Assembly: GCF_014851395.1 (NCBI RefSeq)
Contig: NW_024040707.1
Location: 11,010,187-11,074,186 of the forward strand
DNA: 64,000 nt
Origin: Micropterus salmoides
Taxonomy: Eukaryota > Chordata > Actinopteri > Centrarchiformes > Centrarchidae
Reading direction: 5' to 3'
Shown one piece after another: positions 33,594 to 45,600 of the stretch. The notes under the pieces were generated by a model, which worked only from the letters and a program-made list of their open reading frames with translations, searched no databases and was not told the origin of the DNA. Position numbers and translations under genes: made by a program. How positions within the stretch are numbered: the first letter of the stretch is position 1; every line of letters starts with the position of its first letter.

Positions 33594-35281
33594 CTGTAAA
33601 AAAGGGACAGCATACTGTGTATTGCTTAAGGCAAGAGAAGACACACCATCATCTTGCCCCACATACCTGCACTGTACAGGTTATTTGACAACACTTGTAA
33701 CTTCACAAAGTTTATAACTTCATAGCCACAGAAAATCTCAGGAACAGCTTGTTTCAATTAATCTGATAAAGAACCATCTCTAAATAATTGAGTAGGCTAT
33801 ATATTATATAGGAGTCAGTTTAAATTTGATATTTTTATTTATTGTTTTGGGGCATTTTATTAATTAAATTGAAACTGTTCCTCGTCAGACTTTTTTTTAC
33901 ATCGGCAAGAAACAATTTGATTATATGAGGATGATCCCTTTTCACTAACATTTCAATCATGTTGCATGTCACAATTTATTGTCACAACGTGAGTAGCATT
34001 GAGAGTTTTGATCTTCACACCTCATAATCATAAAGACCATTATAGTGGTAGACTATAGCCTCAGTGTAAAGCTTAGGTAGTTAGAAATGCTAGGGAGCAA
34101 ACCTGCGTTTTAATCTTGATTGTAGACTAAAATATTCCCTTACAATCAGACATGTCGAATATCAATTGATTTGATGTATTTTCATGCACTTTTTAATTCA
34201 TACTTGTTACTTTAGCTGAGCATGAATAGACCCGTCAGTTAACCTGCTAGATTGCATGTTCACACTGAGTAAGGAAGTACGAGCACCTAAAAGTATGCAA
34301 ATACTTCTCAGTTTTCAGTCTTAAAGCAAATACTCCCTCCTCAGGGGTGTACAGGACCGAGCTGCCTGTCGTAGTCATGTAAAGAATAAATGCTAAGGAG
34401 CACAGGGAGTTCAGTCAATCACACATTCTGTGATTAACTGCCAGTGGACTGGCTTGGAGGGCATTACAAAGCTCCTGAGAGAAAACCCCCAATATGTCTG
34501 TGACACACAAACCTGCAGTAGGCTGGGTAATTAGGCCAAAATGGAGGAAAGCCCTATCCAAATTTCTGAATATAGTACTGATATCGCATGTGTTTTTCCC
34601 TCACTTGAAAATAACATTATCCAACAATAGCATTTATATTAATGTGACATCTAGAGAGCAATGCTGAAATATTGATTACAGGAGAATTTTGTGCTCAGCA
34701 TTTATTTAAAGCTGTACAAAAATATGCAGCCACTTGCTTCATTGCTTGTTGGGAGCAGATGTGAGAGCCAAATAATTCATGTTTACTAACTGATCTTGTG
34801 AATACTGGGCTTCAAATATATTTATAAAAAAGGCTAAATAAGTCTCAGCTCACGCAGTGTAGAATTTTGTAATGAGGCAGTTTTAGTATTTACTGTTATG
34901 TTATCATAGGCTGCACAATAAAACAAAATGATAATTATTTCAATATAATTTCCCTCTATAACAATACAAGAAATGTTCAATAAATGTCTGATTTGATTAA
35001 TTTGAATCACAAACAAATTAGCACTTATAGGATATATATTTTGTTGAGGAAAAGGGAATGAAAAGATTTTACTTAATTTTACTCAAGCATATTTGTTGAA
35101 AAAATAATTCTTCCTAATTGTTTTGAAGGTTTTACCTCATATTTGTTAAGTGACCCACATAAAGAATAGTTTGAACCACAATTAACCTTCTGATTTCTTC
35201 AACTTTCACTCGGGACCAAAAAGCAGCCTTTAAACGTGAAAGAAATAATGATTTGACATTTATTGTGATAATTATTGATAT
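33594..35281. other. No feature recognised
   Basis: AT-rich DNA; nothing coding or repetitive that I can name. Confidence 0.4.
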
Positions 35282-35289
35282 CAAATGAT

Positions 35290-37725
35290 TAGAGCCAGAC
35301 CGATATGTTTACCGAAATATTTAGGTGTCCACATTGACAGTCTTCTTTGCTGGAATACACGTTGACAACCTGTGTAACAAATTGCAGCAGAGGCTTTATT
35401 TTTTAAGGCATCTAAGGTTGTATGGTGTGAGCAGTCAGATCATGATGATTTTCTACCATGCAATCTTAGAGAGTGTCATCATATATGGAATTACTGCATG
35501 GTTCGGCAACAGTCAAGCTGGAAAAAAGCTTGCTAACATGCACAAAATAGCCATGAAAATTATAGGGAGGAGAGACTGTGAGCCTATAACAGAGCCTGTA
35601 TGACCAGGCAGTTATGAAACAGGCTAGGAAAATTAAATCAGACCCTCAACATCCCCTCTTCCCTGAATACGAAACCCTGCCATCAGGATGAAGACTCCGT
35701 GTACCAAAATGAAAATCCAATCGCCTAAAATTATCATTTGTGCCAGCCTCCATTAAGCTACTGAACAATGTCAAGTAGAGCTGTGTGCAATAAATATGTG
35801 AGCACTTGTGATCCCGGTGCAATAGGACAACGTGCAATAAACATACTAGCACCTTAGCACATGCACTTTACACAAACTTTATTGCAATGGAGCAATGTGC
35901 AACAACCACACTAGCAGTTTAGCACTTGCACTTTAGCACTTGCACTTTAATCCATGGAACTATGTTGTGAACAATGTGCTTTTTCTTCTGTGTTTATATT
36001 TTCCTCTTGTGAAGTACAACATGTCAATGCTTCTCAGGTTCTTGTTGGTGCGTTTTGTGATGTGTGATGTCTTTTGTGATGATTTTATGAAGCAACGCTG
36101 CACTGTGCCCAAGCAGAATTTCCCCCTGGGGACAATAAAGTAGCCTAACCTAATGTGGGATTTTTAAGTCCCATACCAATTTCAATATTTGAGGATTTTA
36201 AAATCCAATAGCTGATGTATCGGGTGATATTCTTTTTTTCCCGTTATTTTAAGAATTGCATAACATAAAGATTATCATTAAAATTTTGGTATGTTGAGAC
36301 CATACCAAGACACCATTACATAATGCAGTATAAAGCTAAACATTGTTATTGTTATAAATGGTACTTTGAGCAAAAGTGCAGCAAAATATATTAGTCTTTG
36401 ATAAATAAGAGTCAAATGCATAAAACTACAGAAACATTTTCAATATATCTGATTTGTTACAAATTATAGTGACTACTACTAATGAACATTAAAGTAAATA
36501 GTGTATTGCCGAGGCCAGCAAAACAGACTCCTAAAAAAATACCTATATACTTCTACTACTACTAATAATTCCATATATCACATCTCATGTCATTGCTATA
36601 ATAATAATGATAAACAGGGCTCTCCTACATAGGAAATAGTTATTACCATACATTTAATCTGCCACAACTTTCTGCTATGTAGCACATTGACATTTAATTT
36701 ATCCTTTTTACCAGCACTCTTTAATTCTAGCCAAAGCTATGAGAAACCATTTCCTAACCACCACCTGGCTCTAAAACATGTCGTCTATGATACAGTGACC
36801 CAGAGGAAACGCTGCTGTTAATCTAATACTACATGACTGTCTACAACGAGGACCTGCAACTTTGAGATTTCACACTAAGTTAGACATTTGAAAGAGGAGG
36901 TAACGTTAGAGAACTTTGTTAGGCAGGAAGCTGTGTTAGATTGTTGTCCGACTTATGTGTACAATATGTGTACATGTCCCCTCTGGTTTAGTCATTTCTG
37001 ACACACGGACTGTAAATACAGACAAGCGGCTCGCAAATATATTTAGAATACGTTAAACGCTATAGTTTAATCGCTCATTAATAGCGCTCCTCCACTGATA
37101 AACATGGCTTGGTGGCTAATTTAGCAACAGGCGGCATTAGCTGCTATAAGTAATGTTAAATAATATTTAGAAGTAATGAACTAGGGAGAAATGAGAAGAC
37201 TGTTCACTGAAGTGCCGCACTGTTTCAGAAATAAATCTACAATCACATTTGTCAGCAGAGTAACGTTAGCCTCCACCACTCACCTACTGTAACATTAAAC
37301 ATCCTGCTGTGACCTGGGAGAGTGCAGTGAAAAACGGGAGGGTTCGCAAGTCTGGTATGAATGTTTTCAAGAGAGGAGAAGTGATGAGTGCTATTTTTAT
37401 TATTAAGTCATGTAATTGACGTGACAAATGAGCAACTCACTGTGAACACTTGAATGTTAGAGCTACCAGGAGGTATTCTTTGTAGCTCCAGTAGACTCTG
37501 GTCAGCTGATGTTTTGTTCTGTGATCCTGCAGTGTTTTGAACAGAGGAACTGCAGAGCGCCCTCTGGTGGGCAAACTATTCAACACTCATGACCCGAGGG
37601 AAGGTATCTGGCTCTCTATTTCTTTTTTAATAGTCATATATTGGCTGTTATAAATGCCGTTGCAGATAATTCTGCAAGTAGCTTATATCAGCCAGTAATC
37701 TCTTCAAAACGATAAATCGGTCGGA
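35290..37725. mobile_element. hAT-type element with perfect 8-bp target duplication, carrying a LINE
   Basis: Left end TAGAGCCAGACCGATATG and right end CGATAAATCGGTCGGA are related as inverted repeats (GACCGAT/ATCGGTC). CAAATGAT occurs exactly on both sides (35282-35289 and 37726-37733). The 2436-bp span includes a LINE copy (about 35319-36155); the remaining 1.6 kb is AT-rich with no recognisable transposase. Confidence 0.75.
35319..36155 (+). mobile_element. 5'-truncated LINE (C-terminal RT region and 3' UTR)
   Basis: Reads YLGVHIDSLLCWN, a frameshift, then NKLQQRLYFLRHLRLYGVSS and ILESVIIYGITAWFGNSQAG. This is the conserved end of a fish non-LTR reverse transcriptase protein (R-L-Y-F-L-R-x-L-R, then I-T-A-W-F-G-N). 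After a stop near 35601 it continues, decayed, to PASIKLLN near 35765. The 3' UTR ends TTTCCCCCTGGGGACAATAAAG, typical of these LINEs. Frameshift and stops make it dead. Confidence 0.82.
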
Positions 37726-37925
37726 CAAATGATATTTTTAGCCATATCGCTCAGCCATATGTTATCATACACCACATAACAGGGTCCATTCAAGACAAGG
37801 TCACTGATCTTCAAACCTATGAACACAGATGTACAGTATGTGGTATTAAATAATCTCACAGTGGTGTTTTAGTGTTGATTCACTACTTTTTTTTTTTTTT
37901 TTCTCCACTGTCTTAACGATATTTT

Positions 37926-38191
37926 GTCATGCTGTTGGGTTTTTGTGTGGTATTTTTCTGTTAATGTCCATTCCTTTTTTACTCTTTGCCTCTGTGTTCT
38001 TGTTTAGGTTTGGTTAGTTGATCATTGGTACTTTGTTCTCTGTTGTATTTGGTTTCACATGTCCTTGTGTATTGTCGCTAGCTTTACTTCCTGTTTTATT
38101 TTGTAGTGATCAGTTTCATGTGTTTTTGTCTAGCTTTGCTTCCTGTCTGCTTGATTGCATGTGTCTCACCTGTGTTAATTGCCCTGGCTGC

Positions 38192-38225
<34 letters not shown>

Positions 38226-38440
38226 TGCCCTCAATTCTGTTCAGTCATTGTGGTGTCATCTTATGTTGGGTGTTCTGCCTTATTCTGTTTCTCTGGATCT
38301 TTGGATATTCCTTGTGTTTGGATTACCTTAACCTGTTGTTGGATTTAACTGTGTTGGACTGCCTTTGTTGGATTTTCCACTCAGCCTACCTGATATATTT
38401 AAGTAAAACCTCAAATACCCATCATACATGCTGGTAAAAA
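37926..38440 (+). mobile_element. LTR-like fragment with an internal (TG)n
   Basis: CT/TG-rich sequence (TTTGTCATGCTGTTGGG, CTAGCTTTGCTTCCTGTCTG, TCTCACCTGTGTTAATTGCC) of the same style as the solo LTR at 11622. A (TG)n tract lies at 38192-38223. No clean TG...CA ends or target duplication. Plus-strand ORFs here are Cys/Leu-rich artefacts of the TG repeats. Confidence 0.5.
38192..38223. repeat. (TG)n microsatellite
   Basis: About 16 TG units. Confidence 0.95.
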
Positions 38441-39447
38441 ATGGTGCATTGTTGATTTTAGATCCTTGTTTAGTAAATGATTTTGCAAAGTCTATTTATT
38501 CTGCATGATACAGATTGCTTTCTTGACAGCTCAGAAGTTTTTGACCCTAAACCCAAAACGAGGTAGTGTGGTAAAGCGTGTGATGAATGATTATATACCC
38601 TTAAAGGAAAAGAGATTTTTTGCGTTACTGTAGGTTCATGTTGTAAGGGAATGAGGTTCAACTCTGATATTGATGCAGCATCATTTTAGTGTTTTAGCCA
38701 GCCCGGAAAATCGTCATATCACAAAGTCAGGTTGAATTGTTACTTGTGACTCACCATGAGCTCTGTGGGACTAATGACCGTAATGTTTTGGCTCTCTTTA
38801 TTACCCCCTCTCCCTCGTTCTCTCTAATAGACTCTTCTGTGTATCATTATATATTGAAGTTTGAAATGGAGAGATATTGGCACATTGAGGCATCTATATT
38901 TAGACACAAGTCCACCTTGGCATCTGGCTGAAAACTCAAGTGTTAAGAAAACAAAATGTAATTTATAGCATTTCTCCAAAAATGGATGTTCAGTGACTTC
39001 ATTCTGTTCTTCTATTCCTCATAGTAGCACTGTATGGCACCTTAGACTTTGATTTCCATGTAATGCACAAGATACACGCAAAGTTGGCAGAATCACATCC
39101 AAAAACATGAAAATCAAATCCAGTTATATTTGACACAGGTCACACATTCAAATGCATGATACATAGGATTTGTATTTGGAAAATAAAATGCCTGCATTGA
39201 AATGTGATATACAATATCAAATCAATTGCAGGAAGACCTCCTATGTGTTTTTCGAAATAGGTAAATCTACAGAGATGTGGAGCAGATGGTTTATAGCTAA
39301 ACAGAAATGTGGCAGCATGAATTTTATTGGGGCTGCTGAAGTGATATCAAGGGAGGAGAGGAAAGCTGCATTGTTCACCCGAGCCAGAGGAATGGAAGTC
39401 CAGAGAGACAGTTTTTCATCCTGTCTTGTGGCACTGTGCACCAGCAG

Positions 39448-39927
39448 GTTCATAATAGCCCTGCTTAATGAGGGCTATGATATACCTCTACCACTTTATT
39501 GGCAGGACTTGGATTCTTTCCCTGTGCAGAAAACCATTATTCACTATAAAAGAAGCCCTGGCTCCAAACAAGCCGAATGCACTGCATCTGTGAGGGCAAA
39601 GAACGCATATATGAAAATAGAAACAGGAAATTTCATTTACTCTGCCCTTCTTATATACCACTTGATGAAAAAAGGAGTGCTTGTACTGTAAGATGATGGG
39701 TTTGGTGCTGAGTGGCTGACTTGGCTCAGGCTAAAACCTTTATATGTGCATAAAGGGAAGATGCCAAATAATATTATATTGGAAGCATGGAGTGGCATAG
39801 AATATGTTTATGCATCCTTTTTTTTTATTAGTGCAGATTTCATATGAAATCATAAAACCAATTAAAAAGTCCATTTTCTAAAAGGCAAAATAAACCAAGA
39901 TCACGTCATCAAGTATACAGGATTGAA
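39448..39927 (+). repeat. Direct repeat, copy 2 (about 480 bp)
   Basis: Partner of 33111-33593. A 173-codon open frame (39170-39691) crosses the left boundary of the repeat. In copy 1 the frame is shifted, which argues against it being a conserved gene. Confidence 0.85.
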
Positions 39928-41950
39928 TTAAGGCCAAAGATGATGAGAAATTAATTTGCATAGCGAAGGGTGCTAGATTACAATAACCCAAATTAGCTGT
40001 GTTAAGCAAGGTAGATGTCTATTTTCTGCTGAGCCTACGGGAGGTTTTCTTTGCTCCTGTATGCTTAGCCTTAGGTGGCATGTGTGTCTTCATTTCTTGC
40101 TGTGCTGTCTTAAGCCCCAGGTGGCAGTCCCCTTATGCGCCATTGTGGGTTGTATTTGATTTTGCAACATGTGGTGAGACATTTCATCTTCTCATCTTTC
40201 CTGGAGTTCAGGGCCATGGCAGGCTTTGCAAACACACTGTAATCCGCCACCAGCCACACAATAGACTGCAAAGCTTCCTGATCCCTCATATATCCCTTAG
40301 AACAACAATAAATATGATTTCACCCCCCCTTCTGAGACTAGACAGGGCTCCTGGAAAAGACTTAAACCAAACATAAAACAAATCAACATGTTGTGTAAGT
40401 GCAGGTATGCACAATTGCTGGAGACTTGTCTAACATTAATTCTCACTTTTTTTCTTTTTATACAAGGCATTTACATTTTGTGTGATTTATTGCTTGTGTC
40501 ATCCGTGTTTTATCATGGACTGAATGGTTTCAAAGTAGCTGCTGTGTGAATATAAAGATTTAGACATTAGCTTTTATTGCAACAGATACATCTTATGGAA
40601 CATTAGATTTACAGCACGATACCTAAATTACAGTGTCTTAAAATGGGATGGATGCCATTGAAATGGAAATATATACTTTATCTATAATCTGCTGAACAAC
40701 CTGTGGTTATTTCTATAGAGGCTAAAATAGACCATTAGATGAAATAGCATTCTTATAGACATTGACTGTTGTGTTGAACTCTGTAAATGAGTATTTTAAC
40801 TTTGACATAAAACACTCTATTCAGGCCTTCACATAGAACAATAGTGAGTTCAAACAAGTGAACACATTTGGTACAGAAAGAACACAATAATAAACCAGAA
40901 GAATAAGGTCTACCTGGGACACACTTGGGAGATAGAGATATAGAATTATAAGGTTAATTAGATCTTTGCATTAACATGTAATAGTTCAAATAATAAAAAT
41001 AAAGAAAGAGAATAAATATTTAAGGAGTTTTAATAAACTTTATTGAGAACTTTATTTTAGTTCTTCCATCTACATTTTTCAATTTGAAAGGCTTTAAAAT
41101 GTCTCATTTCCTGTATGTGTAGAAGGTTATGTTGCCATGAGAAATAATTTCTCCTGCTTTTAATAACTGTTTAAAAGGATTAGGTTGCGGCTTATCAGCA
41201 TGAAATTGGAATATAGAATCAAATCTATTTCTCAAGGTTTGCATTTGTTACTGTGCGTAGTTTCAATAAGCTATACAGAGTTGCCACACGTTACTCATTG
41301 GCAGATTGTGTCATATTCAACATCAGAATATTGTCACTTCATTCCTCTCGCTGGTAAAGCCTGTGGAGAAGGTTGCTATTTTCAGATATATCTAATAAAT
41401 GCACTAAAAATAGATGGTTTGACACATACTGTAGCTTTCTTTGTCAGAAAACAGCACCTGGTATCAAGAACATATTTAATTTAATGATACAAACCCAGTA
41501 ATTCTCCAGTGGTGTGGTGTCCCAACTCCACTGGTTCTGTGAAAACTAGCCACACTGCATGTTGATGAATTTTCAAACCAATATATATATATATATATTA
41601 AGTATTTTTAGTAAAGGGTTTAAGCAAACATGCCAGTGACACAGGGCTCTATTGTGCAAGTATTTCACTCTTTTAAAAAAGCCCCTAAAAATAGATATGT
41701 GCAAACTGGAAATATTATTTACAAGCACAGTGTGTGAGCAAAGACTACATGCTACTGTCATCTTCAACTTTATATAAAGCCAATGCGCTCATCAATGTCA
41801 CTTTTTGTAAACTGACCAATCACAGCCTGGAAGGGACATTAAAAAAAGTGCTACAGCAAACTTTTGAAATGTTGAACATGTTGTTATGCATGAATGGTGA
41901 TGATCATAGACAAGTTAGTATTATTGTATATATAAGTAGCCTTATTGTCA
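39928..41950. other. No gene recognised; two MEF2-like sites
   Basis: AT-rich DNA. CTAAAAATAG, the MEF2 consensus, occurs at 41404-41413 and 41685-41694. A short (TA)n lies at 41581-41599. No exon is supported. Confidence 0.4.
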
Positions 41951-41999
41951 GTGGGCTCAAAACTCACTTAGAAATGAAGCACACGCCTGTTTTCTCCGT

Positions 42000-42850
42000 T
42001 GCTTGCATCAGCCACTATTCTGCCTTTAATGTGGGGACTCCGGCCTGGGTTCAGCTCTGTGTGCACTCCCGAGCCTCTCTCATACTACAACGACAAGACG
42101 ACATGAAGTCCACTAACACCATAAAAACAACCGGCTCACAGCAAAACCTCCACGTAAGGATACAAAACAACAATAAAGTTTTATGTGCTGAAGCCCATCA
42201 GACCAAACAGGTTCAGATGATGTCGAGTAAGAACAAAGTGAGCATTCGTAAAGCTGGAGAAACAGAGAAAGTCACGTTAGATCACCGGCTAACACCGAGC
42301 AGTTGCTAATGTTATATCGCTTTCCACATTACTTCACAAAACTAAAGCGACCCATGTTACTATCCTGTGTACAAAGCAAATGTGGAGCGATGTGTTTACT
42401 AACGTTAGCCTATAGTGATGCAGCCAGCTAATGCTACAGTAGCTCGGACCTGCTTTGTAACGCTCAGTTTAGGTTTATTATGGTTTTACCAATACTCAAC
42501 TTCACAGCGACAACAACCCAGAGGCCATCCACTAATACTACAGTAAAGTTACTTACTGCAGTCTTATTATAAAGTGTGACACAATCTCATAATATTAAGT
42601 CCAGCTCACTAGCCATTTTGTTATCATCCAGTACAGTTAGCTGTGCTGATATTGCTGAGCCTCCGGTGAAAAATACACAGATAGTTAATGAAAGCAGTAG
42701 ACGAGCTAACACTGTAGCACGTTGGCTAAATGCAGTAAATGTACCGTGATCATGTAACGAGCATGGATTAGTTCAACCTGCAGCTGATAAAACTATAACT
42801 GTAACGTTGCAGTAGGGGTTTACCTGAGTTTCCATTATATTGTGTGAAGC
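42000..42850. repeat. Member of a dispersed repeat family (unclassified)
   Basis: The part 42053-42165 (CACTCCCGAGCC, GAAGTCCACTAACACC, ACAACCGGCTCACAG, CTCCACGTAAGGA) recurs, diverged, at 48505-48665. The part 42779-42835 (CAGCTGATAAAACTATAACT, GTTTACCTGAGTTTCC) recurs at 52428-52485. The open frame 41734-42309 (191 codons) runs into it and is not recognisable. The element type is unknown; an MITE-like or LTR-derived origin is possible. Confidence 0.55.
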
Positions 42851-43790
42851 TGTCTATGAAGATTCTCAGTCATCCAGGTCATAGTTATCCAACGAAGGTT
42901 AAAATCAAGGGCAACTGGACTTGGTTGAAGATACTGGAAGACGTTTCGTCCCTCATCCAAAGGACTTCTTCAGTTCTGACTGACTGGCAGGGAAACTCAG
43001 CTATTTAACCTCAGTGGGGTCGTTGGCCCGGGTCATCGATACCGCTGGTTCGTTAGTGTTCCTTGTTTCTGTGACGACAGTCGTTACAGTCGTTGAGACT
43101 ACCTGTGGCCAAGACTGAACGACCATTGTTGGTATCTTCACCTGAGGACAATAGGTTACGTTTGTTGAGTTTCCTGGGAAGTGATGAAAGGACAGCATTG
43201 TAAGTGGGGGATAAGTGGTGGCGTAGACCCCCTCCCCTGTTCAATGACGGCTTCTCAACCCTGGTGTAGATGCTTCCTTGACACCTCTTTAAAACCATCC
43301 ATCTTCTCTGTCTAAAATGTGCACCTGGTGGTCCTCAAACGAGTGTCCTCTGTCCTTCAGATGTAAGTAGACTGCAGAGTCTTGACCTGAGGAGTTGGCC
43401 CTTCTGTGTTGAGCCATGCGTTTGTGTAGTGGTTGTTTAGTCTCCCCAATATACAGGTCTGTGCATTCCTCACTGCATTGGACCGCATACACTAGATTGC
43501 TTTTCTTGTGTTTGGGTGTGCGGTCTTTGGGGTGTACCAGCATCTGTCTTAGTGTGTTCTTGGATTTAAAAAACACAGGGATGTTATGTTTGTTGAAAAT
43601 CCTTCTGAGTTTCTCTGATACTCCAGACACGTATGGAATCACAATGTTGTTGCGTTTGACCTTCTTTTCCTCCTCCCCTGTAGTTTTGTTCTTCTTGGAT
43701 CTTGTGGCTGTTGTGAAGCTGTCACCCTGGCTGTCTATAGCCGCTGTCACTCTACCTTTTTTCCGGGAGGATGGCAGATGGCAAATCAAA
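42851..43790 (-). mobile_element. Penelope-like element (PLE) 3' part with GIY-YIG endonuclease
   Basis: The minus-strand ORF 43789-43289 encodes NIPVFFKSKNTLRQMLVHPK, then NLVYAVQCSEECTDLYIGET and KRMAQHRRANSS. These are the PLE linker and the GIY-YIG nuclease core (VYAV...LYIGET, with the conserved Arg in the following helix). A TAA stop follows GWF, and a one-base deletion shifts the frame before EKPSLNRGGGLRHHLSPTYN. The 3' end contains GGGACGAAACGTCTTCCAG and AGTCCAGTTGCCCTTGATTT, as in Neptune-type fish PLEs. The reverse transcriptase part is missing, so it is 5'-truncated and dead. Confidence 0.88.
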
Positions 43791-44655
43791 TACTGCCATC
43801 TGCTGGTCCCCTAGTAAATCACATTAAGCCTGTTGCAAAGAACCTTGGTGTTTGGTTTGATGCATGATTGATTTTGAGCAGCACATCACAAAGCTTGTTC
43901 AATCATGTTTTTAATCAACTTAGAAATATAGCAAAAATTCAATCTATGTTAACTTTTAAGGACACCGAGACCATTTTACATGCCTTCATCTCATCACGCC
44001 TGGATTATTGCAACAGCCTTTTCACCTGTTTAACCCAAAAATCTATTGATCGACTCCAGACTGTCCAGAACTCAGCTGCCAGGCTTTTAACCAGAACAAA
44101 GAAATATGACCACATTACTCCTATTTTAGCTTCATTACACTGGCTCCCAGTATGTTTTAGAATTGACTTTAAAATTCTATTGATCACTTTTAAAGCTCTT
44201 CATGGCCTCTCGCCTTGTTATATTTCTGACCTTTTAGTCTCATACACACCAGCATGTGCCTTGAGATCCTCGGGCAGAGGTCTGTTGTCTGTTCCAGAGT
44301 CTCGACTGAAAGCGTTTGCTGTCAGGGCCCCGAGGCTCTGGAACAGCCTGCCCGAGGAAATCAGGTCGGCTGAGTCAGTGAACTCCCTGTTTTAAGAAGT
44401 CCCTTCTTAAAACATACTTTTATAGGAGAGCCTTTCCCAATTTTATTAGACTTTATTTTATCCCTTTTATTCAATTTTACTTATTTTATATTTATCTTAA
44501 ACGTGTATTTTAGTCTTTTCAATGTTTTGTTTTTATCATGTATTGTTTTTGTATTATTGTCTTTTGGGTATTATTGTCTTTACACTTGTTAAAGCACTTT
44601 GTAACATGTTTTTGAAAAGTGTTCTACAAATAAAGATTATTATTATTATTATGAT
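43791..44655 (+). mobile_element. L2-like LINE, 5'-truncated, with (ATT)n tail
   Basis: Reads VNHIKPVAKNLGVWFDA, a stop and frameshift, then FNQLRNIAKIQSMLTFKDTE, SRLDYCNSLF, AARLLTRTKKYDHITPILAS and RLWNSLPEEIRSAESVNSLF. This is the C-terminal region downstream of the YADD motif. The 3' UTR ends CAAATAAAGATTATTATTATT at 44655. That ATT-type microsatellite tail directly abuts the endonuclease fragment on the other strand. Confidence 0.88.
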
Positions 44656-45600
44656 CAGAGTGTCCCAGTGGAGCGCGTGTGATGGTATGATAGGCACTGC
44701 TACCTGTGGTGTAGCAGTGATCTAAAGTGTTCCTCTCTCTGGTTGGACACTTTATATATTCTGTATTTGGGGAGTTCTTGTCTGAGGTTTTCTTTGTTAA
44801 AGTCACTGAGAACAATAACAAGGGAGTCCGAGTTTGTCTGCTCCACACAAAGTATCTGGTCGGCCAGCATGCGCTGTGCATCCTGAACGTTGGCCTGGGG
44901 CGGAATGTAAACACCGACCAGAGTGAATGAAGCAAACTCACGGGGGGGGAATAAAACATTTTACAGTTTATGATAAAATATTCCAGATTAGGAGAACAGT
45001 GCTGCTGAATTGCTGTCACGTCAGTACACCAGCCATTGTTAATATAAAAACACACACCTCCACCTTTTGTTTTGCCGGAAAGCTCTGTGTCGTGGTCCGC
45101 TATGTAGACCTGGAAGCCAGCCAGCTGCAGCGCAGAGTCCGGTATCAGTTCACACAGCCACGTCTTCATGAAGCACAGAACAGAAGATGAATAAAAGTCT
45201 CTGTTTTTTCCCACCTGAAGTTTGTCCAGTTTGTTGCAAAACAAGTGCACGTTGGAGAGAAATATTGCCGGTAGCGGTGTGCAGAGACACACAAGCGACC
45301 TGACTTTTTCCTCTCCTGCGGCGCTTCGCCGCCCGCACGACAGCGAGAGAGCCCTTCACCAAAATGTCCAATAATTCCACTGATGACGCGAGAAAAGTGG
45401 GAACTAAATCCGCTGGAGTTGTTCCCCTGATGTTCATGAGCTCTTCTTTGGTGAAAGAGCACCGGGAATCACAGCCGAAAACTGAATTAACACACAAAAA
45501 CACAACAAAACAAAGAGCCCCTAACACAGAGGCCGCTATGCTCAGCGCCATCTTGGTCTACATTATACATAACATTAAAATGATGATGATATTATAGTAT
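44656..45600 (-). mobile_element. 5' part of a second LINE with AP-like endonuclease
   Basis: Minus-strand frames read FTKEELMNIRGTTPADLVPT, SVELLDILVKGSLAVVRAAK and RRRR, then after a frameshift AIFLSNVHLFCNKLDKLQ, WLCELIPDSALQLAGFQ, ELSGKTKGGGVCFYINNGW, LEYFIINCKMFYSP, CPTRERNTLDHCYTT and GHSDH. S-D-H is the catalytic end motif of the endonuclease/exonuclease/phosphatase fold. At least two frameshifts occur (about 45270-45300 and 44930). The reading ends at HSDH because the neighbouring L2 tail lies there. Confidence 0.85.

Noticed and set aside
38018..38437. 139-codon Cys/Leu/Val-rich ORF
   Set aside because: Translation of a TG microsatellite and CT-rich LTR-like DNA; low-complexity hydrophobic artefact, not a membrane protein.
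39170..39691. 173-codon ORF on the plus strand
   Set aside because: Crosses the border of a 480-bp direct repeat; the frame is disrupted in the other copy and no family is recognisable.
41734..42309. 191-codon ORF on the plus strand
   Set aside because: No recognisable domain, no splice context, and its second half lies in a dispersed repeat; probably chance plus repeat.
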